Shown: positions 9,047 through 18,342, numbered from the stretch's first letter. The stretch: 64,000 nt of DNA from Parafannyhessea umbonata (GCF_012844235.1 NZ_JABAGR010000010.1:18635-82634), one strand, 5' to 3'. Notes: generated by a model not told the origin, from the letters alone. Numbers and translations: made by a program.

Positions 9047-10287
9047 TGGCAGACAAGCAGGAAAACCTCGACTTCAAGTCCGCGAGCACCGCCTCTGGCG
9101 CCGGTGCGCAGGCAGCTGGCGGCGGCGCCGCGACAAATGGTGGCGGTGCTGGCCGTGGCGGCATGCGCGCCGCCCGCGTAGCCGCCGCGGTGCTGGCCGT
9201 GGCGCTTATCGCGTTCTGTGCATGGTCGATGAGCGAGTACGTGCAGGGGAGGGACCCCCTCGCGTTTGCGACGGGCTCCACGCTCCGGGCGGACGCCCCG
9301 GCACGGAGCAAGGCAACCGCAAGCGCGGCGAGTGCGAAGAAGTCCTCCGGCGCCGCCACAAAGACGGCTGCCATCGACGAGGCCGCCGTGAAGTCCGAGC
9401 TCAAGCGGCTGCGCCTTGGCAAGGAGGACCTTGCCGTCACGGGCGACGTGCGCGTGGTCGTGACGGAGCACGACATCTGGGTGGAGCACGCCCAGGACCA
9501 GAAGGCCGAAAGCCTCGTGCAAGACGCGGCACGCCGCACGCTCGCGCTCGCAAGGTGGGTCGCGGGTCGCAAGGCAGACGCGACCGTCACGTGGATAGAG
9601 GAGGACGCGTCGGGAGTCGTGCGCATGAGCGTGGCCCTGCCCTCCGCGTCCGCGGCCAAGGTCAAGGGCGCTGACGTTGCGCACATCCTTTCCGCTGCAA
9701 GCGGATATGCCATAGACTCCCAGGTGTATGCGCGGCTGGGAAAGCAGTCCTTCTCGGCCGAGGGCGGAAAGGCGCCCACGTTGCTAAGCGGTAGCACGCT
9801 TGCGGTTGGTACGGCGGCAACGACGGGCGCACATGACGGCTCGAGTGCGGACGGATCAGCAAACGGCTCTTCAAGCGGCGAAAATGCAAAGGCCTCGACC
9901 GGATCTGACCGGGCGGCGGGTGGCGCCTCGGGCGAGAAGGGCGCGGCGTCCGGATCTGCGGCCACATCCGGCTCCGGCTCTGGCTCCGGCGGCAAGGGCA
10001 CGGCTGCCATGACGGTTTCCGTATCGATAAACGGGGCCGGTTATAGGGTGAGCCTGCGCTCGGGCGCCACGGCGTACGACGCGCTTCTGGCCACGGGCGC
10101 CTCCGTGGAGAGCGGCGCGTACGCCGGCGGCGGCACGTGGGTGACCGCGATCAACGGCCTGGGGCAGGACGCGTCGCACGGGTGGACGTATTCCGTGAAC
10201 GGCTCGATGCCCGGCATGATGAGCGACCTGTATGCCGTGCACGACGGCGACTCCGTCGTGTGGAGCTACGTCACGTCGGGGCAGTAG
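9046..10287 (+). CDS. Membrane-anchored DUF4430 protein, second corrinoid-capture component
   Basis: A 413-aa protein whose ATG overlaps the preceding stop by one base (TAATG), so translation is probably coupled. It has a short cytoplasmic N-terminus, one membrane helix (about residues 43-62), an outside helical region (about 110-230), a Ser/Gly-rich linker, and a C-terminal DUF4430 domain (about 321-413) with the TYSVNG and DGDSVVWSY core. The N-terminal anchor contrasts with the C-terminal anchor of the larger upstream protein, so the pair could form a relay from wall to transporter. Substrate (cobalamin or analogue) is inferred from the riboswitch. Confidence 0.8.
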   Translation: MADKQENLDFKSASTASGAGAQAAGGGAATNGGGAGRGGMRAARVAAAVLAVALIAFCAWSMSEYVQGRDPLAFATGSTLRADAPARSKATASAASAKKSSGAATKTAAIDEAAVKSELKRLRLGKEDLAVTGDVRVVVTEHDIWVEHAQDQKAESLVQDAARRTLALARWVAGRKADATVTWIEEDASGVVRMSVALPSASAAKVKGADVAHILSAASGYAIDSQVYARLGKQSFSAEGGKAPTLLSGSTLAVGTAATTGAHDGSSADGSANGSSSGENAKASTGSDRAAGGASGEKGAASGSAATSGSGSGSGGKGTAAMTVSVSINGAGYRVSLRSGATAYDALLATGASVESGAYAGGGTWVTAINGLGQDASHGWTYSVNGSMPGMMSDLYAVHDGDSVVWSYVTSGQ

Positions 10288-10288
10288 C

Positions 10289-11260
10289 GTGGGGCGAGCG
10301 CAAGACAAGTGCAAGAGGCGTGCCGTCGCACGTGACGCCGAAGTGAGTCCCGCGGGCTCGCACCGCGCGGACGTGGCGTTTGGGCAGAGCCATCCCGTGG
10401 TGGCGGCTGTGTACTTCGCGGCCGTCATCGGCATCGGAACGCTCGTGACGCAGCCCGTGTTCGTGGCCATCTCCGTCGCGGGGGCGCTGCTGTTTGGCAC
10501 GTGCCTGCAGGGCGCGCTTTCCACGGCGCGGCGCCTGCGCTGGCAGCTGCCCATGGTTGCGCTTGTCTGCCTGGCGAACCCGCTCTTCTCGCACTCCGGC
10601 GCCACGGTGGTGGCTACGCTTGGTCCCGTGACGGTGCGCCTAGAGGCGCTTGCCTATGGCCTATGCATGGGAGGCTCGCTTGTATCCATGCTGCAGTGGG
10701 TGTTGGACGCGGCGTGCGTGCTGACGGAGGACCGCCTGCTCGAGCTTTCCGGAAGCTGCCTCCCCGTGGTGAGCACCATGGTGTCCATGGCAATCCAGCT
10801 GGTACCGCAGCTGCGACGCCGCTACGGCGTCGTGAGCTCCACGCGGTCGGCGTGCACCTGCGCCCAGGCGCCTGCTGTGGAAGGTCCGGCTGTCGCGCCT
10901 GGCAAAGGCGCGAGCCGCATGGGCTACGTGAATGCCTCGACCGTGCTTATGGCATGGGCGATGGAGGATTCCGTGGAGCGGGCCGATGCCATGCGCGCCC
11001 GCGGCTGGGAGGTGGGCGGCCCGCGCACGCGCTACCGGCTACAGACACTGCGCGCGCGTGACGTCGTGCTGGCCACTGCCGTGGGGTCTCTTGCACTTGC
11101 CTGCGCGCTGCTTGCGTGGGTGGCGCAGTCGCAGTGGAGTTTCTATCCCAACATGCCGGCGCTCGTGCCGTGGTGGGGCTATGTGCCGTATATGGCGCTG
11201 TCGTTGGGGCCTGCGGTCGTGACCGCGGTCAGGCGCATTCGCGAGGGGAGCCTGCGATGA
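10289..11260 (+). CDS. ecfT: ECF transporter T component (CbiQ-like)
   Basis: A 323-aa polytopic membrane protein starting at GTG 10289, one base after the previous stop; an earlier in-frame start would lie inside the DUF4430 gene. It has four or more hydrophobic segments, and the cytoplasmic coupling helix is recognisable from ADAMRARGWEVGG (about residue 232), the Ala-Arg-Gly motif with which EcfT/CbiQ proteins contact the ATPases. Its end overlaps the start of the ATPase gene (ATGA). EcfT links ATP hydrolysis to toppling of the substrate-binding S component. Confidence 0.85.
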   Translation: MGRAQDKCKRRAVARDAEVSPAGSHRADVAFGQSHPVVAAVYFAAVIGIGTLVTQPVFVAISVAGALLFGTCLQGALSTARRLRWQLPMVALVCLANPLFSHSGATVVATLGPVTVRLEALAYGLCMGGSLVSMLQWVLDAACVLTEDRLLELSGSCLPVVSTMVSMAIQLVPQLRRRYGVVSSTRSACTCAQAPAVEGPAVAPGKGASRMGYVNASTVLMAWAMEDSVERADAMRARGWEVGGPRTRYRLQTLRARDVVLATAVGSLALACALLAWVAQSQWSFYPNMPALVPWWGYVPYMALSLGPAVVTAVRRIREGSLR

Positions 11261-12834
11261 GGGTCAAGACGTGCGGGGGAGAAGGGCCGCGGCAAAGGGC
11301 CGTGGCACGTGCGGAGGGCCAGGCCGCCGGGCCCGCGGCGGCGCAGCCGGCGCTCGACCACGCCTCGCAGCCGGCGCTCGAGCTTGAGGACGCGTCCTTC
11401 TCGTATGCCGTGCCCGCGGGGGAGCTCGCGGGGCCAGAAGTGGTGTCGCACGCGAGCGCGCGCGTGCCGGCCGGCGCGTTTGCGCTGCTGGTGGGTGGCA
11501 CGGGATCCGGCAAGACCACGCTGCTCAAGCTGTTCAAGCCAGAGATCCGGCCGCAGGGCGCGCTTTCGGGCGCCGTGCGCGTGCTTGGGCGCGACGCGGC
11601 CGCGATGTCCCCGCGCGAGTCCGCGGAGAGCGTGGGCTACGTGTTCCAGAGCCCGGACAGCCAAATCGTGTGCGACAGCGTGTGGCACGAGCTGGCCTTC
11701 GGCCTTGAGAACCTGGGCGTCCCGCAGGACCAGATGCGCCGCCGCGTGGCCGAGACCTGCTACTTCTTTGGGATGGAGCCGTGGTTCCACCGGCGCTGCG
11801 CGGACCTTTCCGGCGGGCAGCGGCAGCTGCTGGCGCTGGCGTCAGCGCTTGCGATGCGCCCGTCCGTGCTGCTGCTGGACGAGCCCACCTCCATGCTCGA
11901 CCCCGTGGCCGAGAAGAGCTTCCTTTCGCTGCTGCGCCGCGTAAACCGCGAGCTAGGCTGCACCGTGGTGGTGGCGACCCACGCGCCGCGCGCCATGGTG
12001 GACTTCGCGAGCATGGCCTTTTGCATGGAGGGCGGCCGTCCGCGGCAGGTGCCGCTGGACTCCCTGCGAGAAGAGCCGGCGCTCATTGCCGCGGGCGGGC
12101 CCGCGGGCGCGGCGTCGGCCGCCGTCCCGGGCCCCGCGCCGCGCGCGTTCGCCGCGGTGCCGTCTGCCCCCGTCGTGAGCGCGCGTGACGCGTGGGTGCG
12201 CTACGGGCGCTACGGGCGCGACGGCGCGTGGGTGCTGCGCGGTGCGGACCTGCAGATGTCCGCAGGCGAGGTGCGCGCCGTCGTCGGCGGCAACGGTTCT
12301 GGCAAGTCAACGCTGCTCATGGCGGTCGCGGGCATGCTGACACCTCAGCGTGGGCGCGTCGCAAACGCGCTTTCCGGCTCGCAGGCGCTTCTGCCGCAAC
12401 AGCCAAAGGCGCTGCTGTCGCGCCCGAGCGTGGAGGAGGAGCTAATGGAGTGGGCGCCCACGGCCGGCTACGACCGCGGGCGGATGCTCGCGGTCGCGAC
12501 GTCGTTTGGCCTGGAAGGCGCCCTCGCGCGGCACCCGTACGACCTCTCCGGCGGCCAGCAGCAGCTGCTGGCGCTCGCGAAGCTCCTGCTCACGCGGCCG
12601 CGGCTGCTGCTTCTGGACGAGCCCACCAAGGGGCTGGACCACGCGGCGCGCTCGCTTGTGGCCGCGCACGTGAGGCGGGCGGCCGCGGGCGGCGCGACGG
12701 TGCTTCTGTCCACGCACGACGTGGCGTTCGCGCGTGCCGTGGCAGACAGCTGCTCGCTTCTGTTTGACGGGCAGGTGGCGCTTACGCAGCCGGCGGGGCA
12801 GTTCTTTCGCGAGTCCTGGGTGTGGCGCGCATGA
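11257..12834 (+). CDS. ECF transporter A component, two ATPase domains fused in one chain
   Basis: A 525-aa protein with two complete ABC ATPase domains. Domain 1: Walker A GGTGSGKTT (about 79), signature LSGGQRQ (about 184) and Walker B VLLLDEPTS. Domain 2: Walker A GGNGSGKST (about 344), signature LSGGQQQ (about 430), then LLLLDEPTKGLD. Both domains keep their catalytic motifs, so it supplies both ATPase halves that separate EcfA and EcfA' give in other species. ATG 11257 overlaps the EcfT stop (ATGA) and follows GAGGGGAG; longer in-frame starts would run deep into ecfT. Confidence 0.93.
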   Translation: MRVKTCGGEGPRQRAVARAEGQAAGPAAAQPALDHASQPALELEDASFSYAVPAGELAGPEVVSHASARVPAGAFALLVGGTGSGKTTLLKLFKPEIRPQGALSGAVRVLGRDAAAMSPRESAESVGYVFQSPDSQIVCDSVWHELAFGLENLGVPQDQMRRRVAETCYFFGMEPWFHRRCADLSGGQRQLLALASALAMRPSVLLLDEPTSMLDPVAEKSFLSLLRRVNRELGCTVVVATHAPRAMVDFASMAFCMEGGRPRQVPLDSLREEPALIAAGGPAGAASAAVPGPAPRAFAAVPSAPVVSARDAWVRYGRYGRDGAWVLRGADLQMSAGEVRAVVGGNGSGKSTLLMAVAGMLTPQRGRVANALSGSQALLPQQPKALLSRPSVEEELMEWAPTAGYDRGRMLAVATSFGLEGALARHPYDLSGGQQQLLALAKLLLTRPRLLLLDEPTKGLDHAARSLVAAHVRRAAAGGATVLLSTHDVAFARAVADSCSLLFDGQVALTQPAGQFFRESWVWRA

Positions 12835-13544
12835 GCGGGCGGCAACCACGCCGGGGTCGGCGTGCGCGCGTGCTGCGCGCACTGGAACCCGTGGCGCTCA
12901 TCGCGGTTCCGGCCGTGGCCGGACTTTGCGCTTACCTGCAGCTTTCTGCCACCGGAGGCCTCGTTCTTCTCGTCACGCTGCTCAGCCTCGCGCTTTTCTT
13001 CGCAAGCTTCGAGGCGTCGCGCCCGGCGCTCAGGCAGATCCTGCCCACGGCGACCCTGGGCGCCGTCGCGGCGGCCGGGCGCATCGTGTTCGCGCCGCTG
13101 CCGGACGTCAAGCCGGTATCTGCGATCGCAATCGTGGCGGGGGCGACCCTGGGGCGGCGCAGCGGGTTCTTGGTGGGCGCCATCGCGGCGCTCGCGTCCA
13201 ACTTCTTCTTTGGGCAGGGCGCGTGGACGCCCATGCAGATGTACGCGTGGGGGCTCGCGGGCTACCTGGCGGGTGTTCTGGCAGACGCGGGCGCGCTTCG
13301 CCGCGGCTGGGCGCTGTACGCGTACGGCGCCGCGTCCGGCCTGCTGTACGGCCTGCTGCTCAACGGTTGGTACGTGCTGGGATACGTGCGGCCCATCACG
13401 TGGCAGACCGTGTTTGCGGCGTTTGCGCTCGCCCTTCCCCTGGACGTGACGCACTCCGTCGCCACGGTCGGCTTCCTTGCGGCCATCTGGCTGCCGTGGC
13501 GCCGCGCCATCAGGCGCGTCGTCGCAAAGTATGGCCTGCGCTAG
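12831..13544 (+). CDS. ECF transporter S component, probably corrinoid-specific
   Basis: A 237-aa protein with about six membrane segments, overlapping the ATPase gene by four bases (ATGA). It has the S-component style of small helices separated by Gly-rich turns, with AAAGRIVFAPLPDVKPV (about 85) and FFFGQGAWTPMQMYAWG (about 125) as the most conserved-looking loops. S components bind the vitamin. Specificity cannot be read from sequence alone; cobalamin or a precursor is inferred from the riboswitch and the DUF4430 proteins in the same operon. GTG 12822 is a possible but less likely start. Confidence 0.8.
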   Translation: MSGRQPRRGRRARVLRALEPVALIAVPAVAGLCAYLQLSATGGLVLLVTLLSLALFFASFEASRPALRQILPTATLGAVAAAGRIVFAPLPDVKPVSAIAIVAGATLGRRSGFLVGAIAALASNFFFGQGAWTPMQMYAWGLAGYLAGVLADAGALRRGWALYAYGAASGLLYGLLLNGWYVLGYVRPITWQTVFAAFALALPLDVTHSVATVGFLAAIWLPWRRAIRRVVAKYGLR

Positions 13545-13594
13545 CGGCGCGCGGGCGCACCTTGCATCGCATGCGCAGCGTAGCGCCGTGGTAC

Positions 13595-13603
13595 TGCTAG
13601 AAT
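13595..13603 (+). promoter_or_regulatory. Extended -10 element upstream of the SGNH hydrolase
   Basis: TGC plus TAGAAT (13598-13603) within CTGCTAGAATC, the same 11-mer found before the B12 riboswitch. It lies about 35 bases ahead of the start region of the next gene, a suitable distance. No clear -35 hexamer. Confidence 0.45.
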
Positions 13604-13638
13604 CTTCTGCAGGCTCATACGGGAAGAGGGTGGCAGAC

Positions 13639-14628
13639 GTGGCCAAGCACACGGGCGAGAAGCGCGCGGCATCCAAGGCGCAATCGACGTTGCGGGCGAG
13701 GGGGTCGCACGGCGGGGCGGCCTACGGGCAGCGGCCCGTGGCGCGCACGCTCGTCACGCTGCTCGTGGCGGCCGCCGCGTGCGTCGTCATCGTGGCGCTG
13801 GGCGAGCTCGGCATCCTGCACTACCCAGAGAAGCCCAACCCCGCTCCCGCAAAGTCGGCTGCGACCGCCTCGGCTGCCAAGGATTCCTCTGGCAGGAAGG
13901 CGCAGGACTCAGGCACCTCCGCCGCGGACGCGGACGCGTCCGACTCCTCGTCTTCCGCAAAGGAGTCCTCGCCCGTGGTGAGCACCAAGCTCGCGGACAT
14001 GTTCGCCAAGGGCGAGGTCAAGTCCATTCGCGTCCTGGGCGACAGCATCACGGCGGGCCTGGGCTGCGACGGCTACGACGCTCCCTCGGATACGGGCACC
14101 GTTGTGTATTCCGGCCCCCAGGGCAGCTACCAAGAGAGCGCCACCACCGTCTCAACCTGGGCAAACGACTTCAGGGCGTACGCGGCGCAGCGTGGCGTCA
14201 CCAACTTCGTGAACGCGGGCGTCTCCGGCTTCAAGATGCAGTACCTGGCGGAGGACCCCGCCGCGTGGCTCGGCGACGGCGCGGACGTGATCGTGGTCAT
14301 GCTCGGCACCAACGACGCGGCGCGTCGCACGTCAGACGAGTTCTGCGCGGACGCGGAGATCGGCCTCAAGGCTGCGGCAGCCAAGTGCAAGCTGCTTATC
14401 GTGGTGTCCCCTCCGCAGAACCGCCGCACGGACGCCACGAACAACTTCGACATGCAACGCGCGGACCAGGTCCTCGCGTCGCTCTGCAAGATGAAGGGCT
14501 ACGTGCACGTAAGCTTCCTCGACACGCTCCAGCTCGATTCAGAGGACTTCAACGCCGACGAGCTCCACCCCACGACGGCGGGCTCCCACAAGCTGTGGCA
14601 GGCGTTCAGAGAGCAGCTGGCACTGTAA
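13639..14628 (+). CDS. Membrane-anchored SGNH/GDSL hydrolase
   Basis: A 329-aa protein with an N-terminal membrane anchor (about residues 34-56), a Ser/Ala-rich linker to about 115, then an SGNH esterase/lipase domain. Catalytic features: S136 in LGDSITAG, N225 in LGTNDA, and D307/H310 in DELHPTT. The active domain lies outside the membrane, where such enzymes usually remove acyl (often O-acetyl) groups from glycans. GTG 13639 is preferred because GGAAGAGG (13622-13629) is spaced 9 bases from it; GTG 13630 would touch that site. It has its own promoter-like element, so it is probably not in the B12 operon. Confidence 0.88.
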   Translation: MAKHTGEKRAASKAQSTLRARGSHGGAAYGQRPVARTLVTLLVAAAACVVIVALGELGILHYPEKPNPAPAKSAATASAAKDSSGRKAQDSGTSAADADASDSSSSAKESSPVVSTKLADMFAKGEVKSIRVLGDSITAGLGCDGYDAPSDTGTVVYSGPQGSYQESATTVSTWANDFRAYAAQRGVTNFVNAGVSGFKMQYLAEDPAAWLGDGADVIVVMLGTNDAARRTSDEFCADAEIGLKAAAAKCKLLIVVSPPQNRRTDATNNFDMQRADQVLASLCKMKGYVHVSFLDTLQLDSEDFNADELHPTTAGSHKLWQAFREQLAL

Positions 14629-14660
14629 CGCGTACTATGGGTTATGGGTGGTCTGTGTTC

Positions 14661-14686
14661 GGTCCGAAAAGTCAGCTGTTCGGACC
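14661..14686. terminator. Hairpin after the SGNH gene
   Basis: GGTCCGAA (14661-14668) pairs with TTCGGACC (14679-14686) around a 10-base loop, 33 bases after the stop codon. It lacks a T-run, so it is a possible terminator or RNA-stabilising hairpin only. The rest of 14629-14829 shows nothing else firm. Confidence 0.45.
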
Positions 14687-14829
14687 TACGCTCTTCTCGT
14701 CCTGTAAATAACTACGTGGTTTGTGGTCCCAAAGATTACTTAAAGCCAATTCCAAAGTGCCAGGGTGTTATTCGGATATTGGGTGGCTATACCTTCCGCC
14801 GCCACTGCGAACACTGATTGGACCCTTGC

Positions 14830-17412
14830 ATGAGACCCTCCGCTTTCTTTAGAGGCGCTGCCGCATCGCTGATAGTCTCAGCCGCGCTGTCGACGCCCGT
14901 TGCAGCATTTGCCCTGGAACCTGCCAGTTCGACCGACCAGACCGCCGCTCCCGCTTTGAATACGTCAGTAGCAGACGCAAGCGAGCAGGCGACGCTGGAG
15001 ACAGTCGCACAGCCCGCGCAGACACCCGCTACGGATGGTGCGACGACGCAGAAAAGTACCAATGCGATCGAGATAGACCAGACGTCAACTGCCGCTGCGA
15101 GCACGCAGGTCACGACGGACTCGTCCCAGCAGACGACGATCACCCAGGACGATTCGTCGAAGTCGCATGGAGTTACCGAACCTTCCGAGGGGGAGTCCCT
15201 GGACGGCAAGTCCTACGTGATTCAAAACGACAACAACGGCACTCGTGGTGTCATGGACGTGAGCTGTGGCTCCAAGAGCAACGAGGCGAACGTCCAGCTG
15301 TACGAGTCGAATGGTACCGCGGCCCAGCGCTGGCGCTTCAGGAGCAACGGGGACGGTTCCTATGCCATCTTGAACCAGGGCAGCGGCAAGGCGCTTGACG
15401 TTGCATACGGCAGCTATAAGAACGGCGGCAACGTCTGGCAGTATGACGCGAACGGATCCGATGCGCAGCGGTGGATTGTCAAGTGGATTGACCACTCGAA
15501 GGGACTTGCGAATATCTTGCTTGCGGCGCATCCGGAGCTTGCGCTCGACGCGTATGCTGGCTCGACGGCAAATGGCACGAACCTACAGGTATGGGCAGCC
15601 AACGGCTCGGCCGCCCAGATCTGGCGCCTTCGCGACATCATCGAAGCGGAGGTCGACGCGATTCAGTGTGCTGCGCGCCTCGACGTCGTCGAGAGCCTTG
15701 ATGGTAGCGACTTCAAGATCGTGAGTAAGGCCGATGGCAAGTCGCTTGCCGTGAGCGGCGGCAGCAAGTCTGTGGGCGCCGGTCTCGTTTTCGAGTCGGG
15801 TAGCGGCTCTGCGAGCCAGGCGTACCGACTGACGCGCGAAGGTGGCTACTGGCGCATCCGAAACGTCCGTTCTGGCCTCTCCGTCGCGGTCGTGAATGGC
15901 GACATCGTTCCAGGCGCGGCTATCCGTCAGGAGGCAAGCACCGCCGATGACTCACAGCTGTGGACCCTGTATCGCAGTAACGGCAGCTACGGTTTCGTCA
16001 ACAAGAAGACCGGACTCGTATTCTCCAACGTGTCGGACCTGTTTTCCGGCATCACGATGGGCTCCGCGGGCGAGAAGGACGAGCTCTTCTCGCTTGAGAG
16101 CTGGGCGCCAAGCGTGGAAGAAGGCACGTATAGGATTACGAGCCAGCTTGGCAACGGGCAGAACCTAGATGTGAGCGGCGGATCAACCCACGATGGCGCC
16201 AACGTTCAGGACTATGCCTGGAACGGGTCCATGGCGCAGAAGTGGTACGTCAGGAACACGGGCAACGGGTATGCCATCACCAATCTGGGCTCGGGCCTGC
16301 GTCTCTCGGTCAGCGGCAACAACGTGGTGCAGCAGGGGCACGACCACGTGTGGGGTCTCGCGTATGTCTTGGGCCATGGTCTGTCGCTCGTGGACCAGGG
16401 AAGCGGCAAGGCCCTGGACGTCTACGGCGCCAACAGATCATCCGGCGCGAACGTGCAGGTGTATGCCCCTAACGGCACGGATGCCCAGGTGTGGAACTTC
16501 GCTGCGGTGAGCCCACTCGATGATGGCTGGTACACCATTAGGACCGCTATGGGCAGCGGACGGGCCCTCGATGTCGCGGGTGCTTCCGCCTGCGACGGTG
16601 CCAACGTCAGACTCTGGGATTCCAACGGCTTTGACGCGCAGCGCTGGTACATCTTTGGCGTTGGCAACGGCTACTACGCGTTCGTCAACGGAGCGAGCAA
16701 CAAGGTGCTCGACGTTCAGGGTGGTGGCGGCTCCGGGGCGAACGTCCAACAATACACGGGCAACGGCACCAACGCACAGCGCTGGCGCTTCACGCTCAAG
16801 GACGGCGCCTTCACCTTCGTTAACGCCAACGGCAAGGTGCTGGACGTGTACGGCGGGTCCGATGCCAACGGCGCCAACGTGCAGATTTGGGATTCCAATG
16901 GCACCAGCGCCCAGCGCTGGCTGCTTTCCAACGCGAGCGTGTCGAACAAGATGAGCAGGCTCGTCAGGTTCGAGAACAACATGCTCGCCGTGGCGAACAA
17001 CAACAGGCACGGCTACGACCAAGCGTATCGCTGGGGTGAACGTGGGGATTACGACTGCTCGTCCCTCGTAATCTCGTGCCTGAGGTGGGCGGGATTCTCC
17101 ACTGGCGGCGCAACCACCACCTTCGACCTGAGGAGGAACCTCCAGGCCAGGGGCTGGCAGTGGATCACCAACATCAATCCCTGGGAGGCGCAGCCTGGAG
17201 ACATCATGCTGAGCGAGTTGCATCACGTGGCAGCGATGGTGACGCATTCGAGTATGGTCGAGGCTCGTGGCAACGAGTTCAACGGCGCCGTGGGTGGCCG
17301 TCCTGGCGACCAGACTGGTTGGGAGATTTGCGTCAGCCCGTGGAGGCGCCAGCGCGGACTTCACACGAGCCAGAGTTGGGATGGTATCCTCCGCTTCACG
17401 GGTTGGTGCTAG
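14830..17412 (+). CDS. Secreted ricin-repeat protein with C-terminal NlpC/P60-like (Amidase_5-type) wall hydrolase
   Basis: An 860-aa exported protein. Signal peptide about 1-28 (ends VAAFA), Thr/Ser/Gln-rich linker to about 120, then roughly eleven ricin-type lectin units of 45-50 aa, most ending in NG(T/S)xAQxW, to about residue 700. The C-terminal domain (about 705-860) has the cysteine-peptidase pattern YDCSSLV with C743 and HHVAAMV with H798/H799, close to phage-type Amidase_5 peptidoglycan hydrolases. It should cut wall peptides while the lectin units hold a glycan. ATG 14830 is chosen over TTG 14818 because it begins a normal signal peptide; neither has a strong ribosome binding site. 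Confidence 0.88.
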   Translation: MRPSAFFRGAAASLIVSAALSTPVAAFALEPASSTDQTAAPALNTSVADASEQATLETVAQPAQTPATDGATTQKSTNAIEIDQTSTAAASTQVTTDSSQQTTITQDDSSKSHGVTEPSEGESLDGKSYVIQNDNNGTRGVMDVSCGSKSNEANVQLYESNGTAAQRWRFRSNGDGSYAILNQGSGKALDVAYGSYKNGGNVWQYDANGSDAQRWIVKWIDHSKGLANILLAAHPELALDAYAGSTANGTNLQVWAANGSAAQIWRLRDIIEAEVDAIQCAARLDVVESLDGSDFKIVSKADGKSLAVSGGSKSVGAGLVFESGSGSASQAYRLTREGGYWRIRNVRSGLSVAVVNGDIVPGAAIRQEASTADDSQLWTLYRSNGSYGFVNKKTGLVFSNVSDLFSGITMGSAGEKDELFSLESWAPSVEEGTYRITSQLGNGQNLDVSGGSTHDGANVQDYAWNGSMAQKWYVRNTGNGYAITNLGSGLRLSVSGNNVVQQGHDHVWGLAYVLGHGLSLVDQGSGKALDVYGANRSSGANVQVYAPNGTDAQVWNFAAVSPLDDGWYTIRTAMGSGRALDVAGASACDGANVRLWDSNGFDAQRWYIFGVGNGYYAFVNGASNKVLDVQGGGGSGANVQQYTGNGTNAQRWRFTLKDGAFTFVNANGKVLDVYGGSDANGANVQIWDSNGTSAQRWLLSNASVSNKMSRLVRFENNMLAVANNNRHGYDQAYRWGERGDYDCSSLVISCLRWAGFSTGGATTTFDLRRNLQARGWQWITNINPWEAQPGDIMLSELHHVAAMVTHSSMVEARGNEFNGAVGGRPGDQTGWEICVSPWRRQRGLHTSQSWDGILRFTGWC

Positions 17413-17422
17413 GGTAACGGAC

Positions 17423-17438
17423 AATGCGCCCGCGCATT
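17423..17438 (+). terminator. Short hairpin after the ricin-repeat hydrolase
   Basis: AATGCG (17423-17428), loop CCCG, CGCATT (17433-17438), ten bases after the stop codon. The stem is short and only TT follows, so it is weak. Confidence 0.35.
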
Positions 17439-17480
17439 TGCAGCCTTTGCGAACGTGGCGGCCGGCAGGCGGCGCGTCCC

Positions 17481-17509
17481 TTGCCCGCGTGGGCGCTATC
17501 GAGTATCAT
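17481..17509 (+). promoter_or_regulatory. Promoter of yebC
   Basis: TTGCCC (17481-17486) and TATCAT (17504-17509) are separated by exactly 17 bp. They match the primary sigma consensus at 4/6 and 5/6 positions and lie 35 bases before the YebC start codon. Confidence 0.6.
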
Positions 17510-17544
17510 CTTTGTGTTTTTGCCAATACCAGAAGGAGTTGTGT

Positions 17545-18342
17545 ATGTCCGGACACTCTAAGTGGGCTACCACTAAGCACAAGAAGGCCGCGATCGACGC
17601 GAAGCGTTCCGCGCTCTTCTCCAAGCACTCGCGTAACATCACCGTTGCTGCTCGTACCGGTGGCGACCCCAACCCGGACAACAACGCCTCCCTCGCAGCG
17701 GCCGTCGCCCGCGCCCGCATGGTCTCCATGCCGAACGCCAAGATCAAGGCCGCGATCGACAAGGCCTTTGGCTCCGGCGCCGACGCCGCGGTCTACAAGG
17801 AGGTCACGTACGAGGGCTACGGTCCCGCCGGCACCGCCTTCTACGTCGAGTGCCTGACGGACAACCTCAACCGCACCGCGGCCGACGTGCGCTCTGCGTT
17901 CACGCACGCGGGCGGCAACCTGGGCACCGCGGGCTCCGTCTCGTTCCAGTTCACCCGCAAGGGCTCCATCGCCGTGGAGAAGGTCATCGTCTCTGACGAG
18001 AAGAAGGTCGCCGACAAGGAGAACGCCGTCGACGAGGACGAGTTCATGATGGCCGTTGCCGAGGCCGGCGGCGAGGACTACGAGGACGCGGGCGACCAGT
18101 GGATCGTCTACACCGCGTACGACAAGATGCAGGACGTCCAGAAGGCGCTCGAGGCCCAGGGCATCGAGTGCAAGGGCTCCGAGCTCACGATGGTGCCGAA
18201 CACCCCGACCAAGCTCGAGCTCGCTGACGCCAAGAAGGTGCAGCGCCTGATCGACCGCCTGGAGGAGCTGGACGACGTGCAGAACGTCTACACCACCATG
18301 GAGGTCTCCGACGAGGTCGCGGCTCAGCTCGACGAGGACTAG
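17545..18342 (+). CDS. yebC: YebC/PmpR/TACO1-family protein
   Basis: A 265-aa cytoplasmic protein beginning MSGHSKWATTKHKKAAIDAK, the hallmark N-terminus of the family, with the later YEGYGPAGTAFYVEC and AGGNLGTAGSVSFQF boxes. Members have been described as transcriptional regulators and, more recently, as ribosome-associated factors easing translation of proline-rich stretches. An acidic insertion near residues 155-170 is the only deviation seen. The start at 17545 follows AGAAGGAG. It has its own promoter and terminator, so it is probably monocistronic. Confidence 0.95.
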   Translation: MSGHSKWATTKHKKAAIDAKRSALFSKHSRNITVAARTGGDPNPDNNASLAAAVARARMVSMPNAKIKAAIDKAFGSGADAAVYKEVTYEGYGPAGTAFYVECLTDNLNRTAADVRSAFTHAGGNLGTAGSVSFQFTRKGSIAVEKVIVSDEKKVADKENAVDEDEFMMAVAEAGGEDYEDAGDQWIVYTAYDKMQDVQKALEAQGIECKGSELTMVPNTPTKLELADAKKVQRLIDRLEELDDVQNVYTTMEVSDEVAAQLDED

